Shown piece by piece: positions 26,576 to 33,821 of a stretch of DNA of 45,918 nucleotides. Source of the stretch: Vreelandella olivaria (lineage in GTDB: Bacteria > Pseudomonadota > Gammaproteobacteria > Pseudomonadales > Halomonadaceae). Position 1 is the first letter of the stretch. Every line of letters starts with the position of its first letter. The notes below the pieces were generated by a model. The model worked only from the letters and a program-made list of their open reading frames with translations, had not been told where the DNA came from and did no database searches. The DNA is taken from positions 1 to 45,918 of the forward strand of contig NZ_JALPZO010000124.1 of NCBI RefSeq assembly GCF_023507745.1, in the 5' to 3' direction. The translations under genes and the position numbers were made by a program.

Positions 26576-27612
26576 CGCCGACGCCCCCGCACCATGATGA
26601 GTGCAAAAGCGGGAGCACCCACCAAGGCGGTAATAACGCCAATGGGCACGACCTGTCCGGGAATGATAATCCGTGAGACAACGTCCGAGACAATCAGAAA
26701 AACAGCCCCCATCAGGGCTGTGGCAGGTACCAGTTGGCGGTGGCGTACGCCTACTATCAACCTGCATGCATGGGGTACCACAAGGCCTACAAAGCCAATA
26801 GCTCCAGTGATGGATACCATTATCGCCGTTACCAGCGCAGTGGTGCTGATGAGCAGGATTTTGGTCCAGCGTAGGTTGATACCCAGCACAGCAGCGCTTT
26901 CAGTGCCGAAGGTAAATGCATCGAGCGTACGAACATGCCAGCAGGCCATGCCTACCGCGAGCCCCGCAATAGGCATTGCCAGCCATGCATCTGGCCAGCG
27001 CACTCCCGAAAGGCTGCCCAATAGCCAGAACATAATGCCGCGGGCCTGCTCAGCACTAGCGGATTGCGCGATGATAAACGCCGTAAGCGCATTGAAGAGC
27101 TGGGCGCCGGCAATCCCGGCCAGAATCAGCACACCTGCGCTTCTTACCCCTGTCCCGCCCGACATATAGGCAAGCATTGCGACGAAGGCAAAGGCGGTCA
27201 GGGCGCCGGTAAACGCCCCAACTGACATGGAAATAACCCCGGCACCGATGCCCGCCACTGTGACCATGACGACTCCGGTGGAGGCCCCTGCGGAAATTCC
27301 CAGCAGATAGGGATCGGCCAGGGCATTGCGCAGCAGTGCCTGCAGTACCAGCCCCGACAACGCAAGACCTGCCCCACAGCAGGCTGCGACCACTGCCCTT
27401 GCCATCCGGTAGTGCCAGATAACGGCTTCATCCACAGTGCTGATATGGCGGTCGCTCAGCCCAAGTTGAGTGCTCAATACGTCAATCACTGTCGAAAACG
27501 GTATCTGTGTTTCACCAACAGCGGTACCAAACAGCAATGCTGCCAGTAGCACCAGGGGTGCGATACATAGCCAGGAGGCTCTGGTTAGTGCTGGCCTAGC
27601 CGCAGGTATCAT
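26572..27612 (-). CDS. ABC transporter permease, FecCD family
   Basis: A 346-residue permease with about ten hydrophobic segments and the family blocks RMARAVVAACCGAGLALSGLVLQALLRNALADPYLLGISAGASTG and GAIGFVGLVVPHACRLIVGVRHRQLVPATALMGAVFL. ATGA-type overlaps connect it to the binding-protein gene before and the ATPase gene after. It is paralogous to btuC but clearly distinct, so the organism has two importers of this class under B12 control. Confidence 0.9.
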   Translation of the reverse strand: MIPAARPALTRASWLCIAPLVLLAALLFGTAVGETQIPFSTVIDVLSTQLGLSDRHISTVDEAVIWHYRMARAVVAACCGAGLALSGLVLQALLRNALADPYLLGISAGASTGVVMVTVAGIGAGVISMSVGAFTGALTAFAFVAMLAYMSGGTGVRSAGVLILAGIAGAQLFNALTAFIIAQSASAEQARGIMFWLLGSLSGVRWPDAWLAMPIAGLAVGMACWHVRTLDAFTFGTESAAVLGINLRWTKILLISTTALVTAIMVSITGAIGFVGLVVPHACRLIVGVRHRQLVPATALMGAVFLIVSDVVSRIIIPGQVVPIGVITALVGAPAFALIMVRGRRR

Positions 27613-28625
27613 TCTGAAAGATTGAATTCAGTGAGTTTGTCGGCGAGTGTTTCCAGTGCAAGGATCGCGCGAATCGACGGGTCCATCGCATGTGCGTCGA
27701 TTTCAATAATGCGATTATTCTGCACGGCCTCGGTCGTACTGGTAACAGGATCGAAGTAAAGGAATTCTCGCTTAACCGCAATATCGTCAGCGGGAAAGCG
27801 GCGACGATCCATACTGGCAGCAGCAATAAAAGTGGGGTTGCTTCGGGCGATAGTTTCCCAGCCAACGGTGGGCCACTCCTCTTCCGAGGTCACCACGTTA
27901 CGTATGCCCAGCTCAGCCATCATCCAGCTCGGTACGCTATTGGCGCCCGCTACATAAGGGTCAATGCTGAGATCGGCCGAGGAGTACCAGAAAACACCAC
28001 TGAGATCGCTGGGTAAATCGAGATGCTCAGCCCTGGCTATCGCAGCATCTTCACGGGCCCGGAGCTCAGCGATAACGTCACCGCCGTGCTCGGCGATGCC
28101 AAAGATGGCAGCCAGCGTTGCGATGCTTTCGTAGAGCAGTTCGGTGTCGAAGAGAGTGGTGCGGCTACCGTCCATGCTTTGGCTGTTATCTTTCCCAACG
28201 CAATCTGTAGGGAGGGTCCAAACAGGGATGCCTGCGTCCTCAAACATCTCAAAAGTGCCTACCATGCCTGAGGGTCCAATCATCCACTCATAGGCGGACA
28301 CCACCAGATCAGGCTCTTTAGTGACCACACTTTCATAGCTGGGGGCATTATCTGAAAGTCGCTCCACCCCGGCATCTATGTCGGCAAACTCTTCCAGCAC
28401 TGGGCTGATCCACAACGCAGTACCGGCAATGTTGTCAGCAAGGCCCAGCATATACAGCATTTCAGTAGGTGCCTGCCCGATACTGACAACGCTTTCAGGA
28501 GCCTGTTCCAAGGTGATTTCGTGTCCGCAACTCGAAAGCGTTAGGGGGTATTCGGTGGAGGCGTGAGCCGTCTGCCAAAGAGCAGTGACACTTGCGGCGA
28601 TTGCCATGGTCAATCTCAACATCAT
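27609..28625 (-). CDS. ABC transporter periplasmic binding protein (FepB/FecB-like)
   Basis: A 338-residue class III binding protein. The ATG at 28625 has GGGAG five bases upstream and leads straight into a signal peptide cleaved near AHA-STEYP. Conserved parts are PESVVSIGQAPTEMLYMLGLADNIAGTALWI and YESVVTKEPDLVVSAYEWMIG, then WPTVGWETIARSNPTFIAAAS. It has two mature Cys (SSCGHEIT and PTDCVGK). It differs strongly from btuF. It is the first gene after the minus-strand cobalamin riboswitch. An upstream in-frame start at 28727 would run into the riboswitch and is rejected. Confidence 0.88.
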   Translation of the reverse strand: MMLRLTMAIAASVTALWQTAHASTEYPLTLSSCGHEITLEQAPESVVSIGQAPTEMLYMLGLADNIAGTALWISPVLEEFADIDAGVERLSDNAPSYESVVTKEPDLVVSAYEWMIGPSGMVGTFEMFEDAGIPVWTLPTDCVGKDNSQSMDGSRTTLFDTELLYESIATLAAIFGIAEHGGDVIAELRAREDAAIARAEHLDLPSDLSGVFWYSSADLSIDPYVAGANSVPSWMMAELGIRNVVTSEEEWPTVGWETIARSNPTFIAAASMDRRRFPADDIAVKREFLYFDPVTSTTEAVQNNRIIEIDAHAMDPSIRAILALETLADKLTEFNLSE

Positions 28626-28727
28626 GTACACTCCCGTGCATGATGAGCGGAGCGCCCAGGCAGCGATACAATGAAAGTCGCCTACACGGCAATAGTGGCT
28701 GCGCAGCTCCGCTCGATTAATTAACAA

Positions 28728-28900
28728 GTGTCGGCAGGTCTCCTGACTGACGGGTCATTGCTAGCTCGCCTTCCCAGACAGAGTGTCCAGTGGCATTGTT
28801 GAGCGTCGCTAACCGCCTACAGTTGCGGGGGCAGTTCCGTTTCGCGGCTAATCAGCCACGGCGGATTCTCTATTAGGTTCCCGAAGGAACACCGACGCGC
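28728..28900 (-). ncRNA. Cobalamin riboswitch upstream of the second ABC importer
   Basis: On the minus strand the element opens with GTCGGTGTTCC-TTCG-GGAACC, continues through GCCGCGAAACGGAA and the core ACTGCCCCCGCAACTGTAGGCGG (plus-strand complement near 28820-28842), GCCACTGG, GGGAAGGCG, and ends with the B12 box GTCAGTCAGGAGACCTGCCGACAC. All canonical parts are present in order. It ends about 100 nt before the binding-protein start. Boundaries are approximate. Confidence 0.95.
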
Positions 28901-29057
28901 GGTATTCTAGGTTGCCAGCATAAGGTGAACAATAGAAAGCGCATGTTTGATTGTATTTACTTACTGAGATGCCCTAGCACCACTGTACGCAAAAATTTGT
29001 TATTGTTACGTTTTATGGCGTGCTGTAGCAGCCCAGTCTCGATGGATGGAGATCGCC

Positions 29058-30767
29058 GTGACAGAATTTCCCTTCTTGGGTATTGTCGGCCAGGATGCGC
29101 TGAAAACAGCGTTATTGCTTAACGCCATTAACCCACGCATCGGTGGGGTACTGATCAGCGGGCCGCGTGGTAGTGCGAAATCCACGTTGGCACGGGCGTT
29201 GGCAGCCATATTGCCCAACGATAACAACCACCGTAAGCCACCCTTTATCACCTTACCCCTTGGGGCCAGTGAAGATCGGTTGTTAGGCAGCCTGGATCTG
29301 CAAAAGGTATTGGCTGATCGTGAAGCAACCTTCCATGAAGGGTTGCTCGCCAAGGCCCATGGCGGGGTGCTTTATGTGGATGAAGTGAATCTGCTGCCCG
29401 ATCTGTTGGTTGACCTGCTTTTGGATGTGGCTGCCAGTGGGGTGAACATTGTGGAACGCGATGGCATCAGCCACTCCCACCCAGCACGTTTCAGTTTGAT
29501 TGGCACCATGAACCCCGATGAAGGTGAACTGCGCCCCCAACTGCTGGACCGTTTTGGGCTGTGTATCGAGCAAGCTGACCGGGCTAGCATTGCAGAGCGC
29601 ATCGCGATCGCCCAGCAGCGCGATGCCCTGGATCGTGACCCCAAGGCCTATCGTGCTCAGTTCGCATCTGCCCAGGAGGCCCTCACTCAACGTCTGCAGC
29701 GTGCGCAGCAGACACTGGCATCGATAACGACCAACCCCTGGGTGTATGACACCATCGCCACCCGCTGCGACGCCGCCGGTGTTGAAGGCATGCGTGCCGA
29801 TGTTACCTGGCACCGCGCCGCTCAAGCGCATGCCGCCTGGCGTGGGGGGGATTCGGTCAGACAGGAAGATGTCGATACCGTTGAGCCGTGGGTATTGGCT
29901 CATCGCCGTACCGTGCCTTCTGAATCAATGCCACCGCCTTCCTCACCGCCGACATCACCTCCACCTTCGGGGCAAAACACTGGTCCGCAGACGCCTCCAG
30001 GAGAAATGCAAGGGCGCTCAGGTGAACAGGGGCAGTGGGGGGCTATGCCCCCGGTGGCGCAGAATATGCTGGATAGCCAACCACTGACTCTACCATCGCT
30101 GCCCCGCCCGGTTATGTCTAAATCCACGCACTCGGCTGGAGGCGCGCGTAAAGGGCTTGGGGTCGGGCAGGCAAAAGGGCGCTCTTTTTACGCATCTCGG
30201 CCTGACTGGCATGGCACCTTGATCGATAATCGCGGCCAGTGGCCCTGGCGGCGGCTACGCTATCGTCAATCGCGCACCAGCCAGCCCGTGGTCCATCTGG
30301 TACTACTGGATACCTCCGGTTCGACGCTGGGTAAACGCCTGCTGGGCGTGGCCAAGGGCTGGGTCGACAGATTGACCCGTCATGCTTATGGTGCCCGGGA
30401 GCAGATAGCAGTGTTGAGCTTTGGCAATGAGACGATAACGCCTGTGTTGCCTCGTCAGCGTGCTCCGAAAAGTCTTCAGGCCAGGTTGAATACTGCGAAG
30501 GGAGGGGGCGGTACCCCCATCCGCGCAGCGGTCGCCAAAGCTGGGCAGCTTATTCGCCAATGGCAGCGCCGTGAACCGGGCCTACATATTCGTACCTACT
30601 TAATTACCGATGGAAGAACCCGTGAATCTGTTACCGACTTACCGCCGTTGGGCGACTGTGTCGTGGTAGATACCGAGCGCTCTTTCGTTAAATGTGGTCA
30701 GGGCGCGCGCCTTGCCCAGCAGTTGGGTGCCGTGTACTGGGCACTGCCTACTCAGGAGTCAGTATGA
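29058..30767 (+). CDS. ChlI/ChlD-type fusion, probable cobaltochelatase ATPase and vWA subunit
   Basis: A 569-residue protein joining an AAA+ ATPase (VGQDALKTALLL, Walker A SGPRGSAKS about residues 35-42, Walker B VLYVDEVNLL, sensor GTMNPDEGELRPQLLDRFGL) to a Pro/Ser-rich linker (about 290-340) and a C-terminal von Willebrand A domain with MIDAS DTSGS at about 418, GGGTP and TDGRT. This combines the BchI and BchD parts of magnesium chelatase. With cobN four genes downstream it most likely supplies ATP hydrolysis for cobalt insertion in place of CobS/CobT. The GTG at 29058 has GGAG six bases before it; an ATG at 29046 is possible. The gene starts the large corrin operon. Confidence 0.88.
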   Translation: MTEFPFLGIVGQDALKTALLLNAINPRIGGVLISGPRGSAKSTLARALAAILPNDNNHRKPPFITLPLGASEDRLLGSLDLQKVLADREATFHEGLLAKAHGGVLYVDEVNLLPDLLVDLLLDVAASGVNIVERDGISHSHPARFSLIGTMNPDEGELRPQLLDRFGLCIEQADRASIAERIAIAQQRDALDRDPKAYRAQFASAQEALTQRLQRAQQTLASITTNPWVYDTIATRCDAAGVEGMRADVTWHRAAQAHAAWRGGDSVRQEDVDTVEPWVLAHRRTVPSESMPPPSSPPTSPPPSGQNTGPQTPPGEMQGRSGEQGQWGAMPPVAQNMLDSQPLTLPSLPRPVMSKSTHSAGGARKGLGVGQAKGRSFYASRPDWHGTLIDNRGQWPWRRLRYRQSRTSQPVVHLVLLDTSGSTLGKRLLGVAKGWVDRLTRHAYGAREQIAVLSFGNETITPVLPRQRAPKSLQARLNTAKGGGGTPIRAAVAKAGQLIRQWQRREPGLHIRTYLITDGRTRESVTDLPPLGDCVVVDTERSFVKCGQGARLAQQLGAVYWALPTQESV

Positions 30768-31357
30768 GCGATAGCAAACACCTCAGCCGTATGCAGCGCA
30801 AAAAGGAGGTGGTGGATGAGCGCATCAGCCGCGCTACCGAAGAGCGGGGTGTGCTGATTCTGCTTAAAGGTAACGGCAAGGGAAAAAGCAGCTCTGCTTT
30901 CGGTACCATGGTGCGCTCGCTCGGGCATGGCCAGAAGTGCGCAGTGATCCAGTTTATTAAGGGGCGACGTGAAACCGGGGAGTACCTTTTCTTCCGCGAT
31001 CATCCCCAACTCGACTGGCACATTATGGGGCAGGGCTTTACCTGGGAAACCCAGGATCGCGAACGGGATATTGAGGCTGCTGAAGCTGCCTGGAGCATTG
31101 CCCGTGGGTTATTGGAAAACCCTGCCTATGACTTGATCGTGCTGGACGAAATGAGCTACATGTTCAAATACGGTTATTTGGATACGGCACCTATTGTTGC
31201 AGCACTTAACCAGCGTCCAGCCCATCAAAGCGTCATTATTACTGGCCGCACCATGGCGCAGCCACTTCAGGACATCGCAGATACCATCAGTACGGTACAG
31301 GATGAGCGCCATGCATTTCGTCAAGGCGTCAAAGCCCAGGCGGGGATCGAGTACTGA
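30764..31357 (+). CDS. cobO: Cob(I)yrinic acid a,c-diamide adenosyltransferase
   Basis: Adds the 5'-deoxyadenosyl group to the cobalt of cob(I)yrinic acid a,c-diamide using ATP. The 197-residue protein has the N-terminal RMQRKKEVVDERI, the P-loop KGNGKGKSSSAFG, VQFIKG-type IQFIKGRRETGEY, and VLDEMSYMFKYGYL, all of the CobA/BtuR/CobO family. Its ATG overlaps the preceding stop (ATGA), and its own stop overlaps cobB (TGATG). Confidence 0.96.
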   Translation: MSDSKHLSRMQRKKEVVDERISRATEERGVLILLKGNGKGKSSSAFGTMVRSLGHGQKCAVIQFIKGRRETGEYLFFRDHPQLDWHIMGQGFTWETQDRERDIEAAEAAWSIARGLLENPAYDLIVLDEMSYMFKYGYLDTAPIVAALNQRPAHQSVIITGRTMAQPLQDIADTISTVQDERHAFRQGVKAQAGIEY

Positions 31358-32730
31358 TGAGTACGCATCAACCAAGTGCCCGTTGTCAGGCGTTATTTGT
31401 CGCCGCACCCGCTTCGGGCCAGGGCAAAACCACCATAACCGCCGCGTTGGCGCGCCTGTTGCGTAATCAGGGCAAGGTCGTACGGGTATTTAAAACCGGA
31501 CCTGATTACCTGGACCCCCAGGTGCTGGCCCAGGCGTCTGGGCAGCCGGTGGATCAACTGGACCTATGGATGGCCGGTGAGGCCTACTGCCGCCAGCGTT
31601 TTTATCAGGCAGCGGAGAGTGCGGATATCATTTTGGTTGAGGGTGCCATGGGCCTGTTCGATGGCGAACCCTCCAGCGCTGATCTGGCGGCTCTGTTCGG
31701 CTTGCCGCTGGTCATCGTGATGGATGTGAAAGGGATGGCTCAAACTGCCGCTGCGCTGGTGTCAGGTCTTGCAAGCTTTCGGGATGATATTCACATTGCC
31801 GGAATGATCGCCAATGCCTGCGCTTCCCAGCGTCATCGGGAATTAATTGAAGCCGCACTTCCCGAGTCAATTCCGCTGCTGGCAACAGTGCCGCGCGATG
31901 CGGAGCTGGCGCTACCCGAGCGCCATTTGGGGCTGGTGCAGGCAGAAGAGATTCGTGAGGAGTTGGAAACTCGCTTTGAAGCCGCAGCCCAGGTGCTAGA
32001 AGTGGATGGTCTGGCTGAAAGGGTCTTTGCACTACCCCCGGTTACCTTTATGGCCGCCGAGGAAGAGGCCACAGTAGCGCAGCCCTTGCTGGCTGGTAAA
32101 ACCATTGGTGTGGCAAAAGATGCCGCGTTTAGCTTTATATACCAAGCCAACCTGGACCTGCTGGAGCAAATGGGTGCGGTGCTGCGCTTTTTCTCGCCGC
32201 TGACGGATAACTGCCTGCCTCCTTGCGATGCCCTATGGTTGCCCGGCGGTTATCCAGAACTGCATGCACCCACCTTAGCGGAGAACACCGCGATGCGCGG
32301 CAGTATTCAGGATTTCTTTGCAGCGGACAAACCCATACTCGCTGAGTGTGGCGGCATGCTCTATTGCCTGGAAACATTGACCGATTACGCTGGCGCGACT
32401 CACCCAATGCTCGGCCTGTTAACCGGGCGCGGCGCGATGCGCGGCAGGCGAGGCTGCCAGGGAATGCAAACCGCGGAACTACCGGAGGGCGCCCTACGGG
32501 GCCATGCCCACCACCGCTCCATGGCCGAGGGAACACCCGAGCCTATTGCACATGGGCGCCGCCAGCGCCACTCGGCGCCGGGGGAGGCGATCTATCGTCA
32601 CCGTCAGCTAACCGCGTCTTACCTGCACTTTTTCTTTCCCAATAATCCTGTTGCTGTGGCGCGCCTGTTCACAGGCTTTGCAGCGGCACCGCAACACATC
32701 GATCGTCAGGAAGCTCGCTCATGCAGCTAA
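31357..32730 (+). CDS. cobB: Hydrogenobyrinic/cobyrinic acid a,c-diamide synthase
   Basis: Amidates the a and c carboxylates of the corrin using glutamine and ATP. The 457-residue protein has an N-terminal dethiobiotin-synthetase-like ATPase domain (APASGQGKTTITAALARLL, KTGPDYLDP, VEGAMGLFDG) and a C-terminal class I glutamine amidotransferase domain with the PGGYPELHA motif, nucleophile Cys331 in AECGGMLY, and the terminal SYLHFFFPNNP. It overlaps cobW by 10 nt. In the aerobic pathway the substrate is hydrogenobyrinic acid, before cobalt insertion. Confidence 0.96.
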   Translation: MSTHQPSARCQALFVAAPASGQGKTTITAALARLLRNQGKVVRVFKTGPDYLDPQVLAQASGQPVDQLDLWMAGEAYCRQRFYQAAESADIILVEGAMGLFDGEPSSADLAALFGLPLVIVMDVKGMAQTAAALVSGLASFRDDIHIAGMIANACASQRHRELIEAALPESIPLLATVPRDAELALPERHLGLVQAEEIREELETRFEAAAQVLEVDGLAERVFALPPVTFMAAEEEATVAQPLLAGKTIGVAKDAAFSFIYQANLDLLEQMGAVLRFFSPLTDNCLPPCDALWLPGGYPELHAPTLAENTAMRGSIQDFFAADKPILAECGGMLYCLETLTDYAGATHPMLGLLTGRGAMRGRRGCQGMQTAELPEGALRGHAHHRSMAEGTPEPIAHGRRQRHSAPGEAIYRHRQLTASYLHFFFPNNPVAVARLFTGFAAAPQHIDRQEARSCS

Positions 32731-33821
32731 ACAAGATTCCCGCCACGGTTGTTACTGGTTTTCTGGGCAGTGGTAAAACAACGCTACTGGCCAATATTCT
32801 GCGCCAGGTCACCGGCAAGCGCATTGCCATCATCGTGAATGAGTTTGGCGAGCAGGATATTGATTCGAGCCTGCTGCGCAGCTGCGCGCTGGACTGCGAC
32901 GAGGGCGAGCAAGTGGCGTCCGGCGAAGACGGCAGTATTTACGAACTGGCGAATGGCTGTATCTGTTGCACGGTGGAAGAGGAATTTCTGCCGGTTATGA
33001 AGAAACTGGTTGCGCGGCGTAACGATATTGACCACATTTTGATCGAAACCAGTGGATTGGCGCTGCCCAAACCACTGGTGCAGGCGTTTAACTGGCCTGA
33101 AGTCCGCCAGCACTGCACGGTGGATGCGATTATCACCGTGATTGATGGCCCTGCCGTGGCGGCTGGCCGTTTTGCCAGCGATGTTAAGAAAGTGGAAGCG
33201 CAGCGCCAGGCGGATGAGAGCCTGGACCACGACCCCAGCCTGCGCGAGCTGCTTGATGATCAACTCAGTGCCGCGGATCTGGTGCTGGTCAGCAAAACGG
33301 ATTTACTGAGTGCGGAAGACAGGAAGCGTGTTGAAGCACTTGTACAAGCACGGGTACCCGAGTCTGTTAAAACGCTGTTTATTGATCAGACCCTTACAAC
33401 AGATAGTGCACAGCTTGAAGCATTAATGGGCATTGGGGCCGCCAGTGAAGAGCATATCGACCAGATTGCCAATCACCATGACCGCCATCATGCAGAAGGT
33501 GCGCATCATGACCATGCGCACGATCACTTCGACTCCTGCGTCATTACGCTAGGCGAAGTTGATGGTGATGTACTGTCTGCCACGCTGCAGCACCTACTGA
33601 AAACCAATGAGATTTATCGCGCCAAGGGGTTTGCCGCGATTCCCGGCAAGCCGATGCGACGGGTAATTCAGGCAGTGGGCGAGCGTCTGGATGGCTATTT
33701 TGACCGCCTGTGGGGTCAGGATGAGCCACGCCAAACCCAACTGGTGATTATTGGTAAAGCACTTAACCGTGATGAACTCCATCGAGCGTTGGCCGAAGCA
33801 GCGCGTATGGTAAGCGCCTAA
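32721..33821 (+). CDS. cobW: CobW-type GTPase metallochaperone
   Basis: A 366-residue G3E-family GTPase thought to deliver cobalt to the chelatase. It has Walker A GFLGSGKTT at about residue 12, the metal-binding CxCC motif in NGCICCTVEEEF, ETSGLALPKP, a GTPase SKTDLL motif, a His/Asp-rich stretch (about residues 252-272, eleven His) that may bind metal, and the C-terminal CobW domain (ITLGEVDG ... YRAKGFAAIPGKPMRRVIQAVGERLDGYF). It is placed directly before cobN, with a one-base TAATG overlap, which supports a role in cobalt supply rather than zinc homeostasis. Confidence 0.94.
   Translation: MQLNKIPATVVTGFLGSGKTTLLANILRQVTGKRIAIIVNEFGEQDIDSSLLRSCALDCDEGEQVASGEDGSIYELANGCICCTVEEEFLPVMKKLVARRNDIDHILIETSGLALPKPLVQAFNWPEVRQHCTVDAIITVIDGPAVAAGRFASDVKKVEAQRQADESLDHDPSLRELLDDQLSAADLVLVSKTDLLSAEDRKRVEALVQARVPESVKTLFIDQTLTTDSAQLEALMGIGAASEEHIDQIANHHDRHHAEGAHHDHAHDHFDSCVITLGEVDGDVLSATLQHLLKTNEIYRAKGFAAIPGKPMRRVIQAVGERLDGYFDRLWGQDEPRQTQLVIIGKALNRDELHRALAEAARMVSA

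Noticed and set aside
28626..28727. N-terminal extension of the second binding-protein gene to 28727
   Set aside because: It would run into the end of the cobalamin riboswitch, lacks a ribosome binding site, and puts 34 residues before a complete signal peptide. The ATG at 28625 with GGGAG is preferred.
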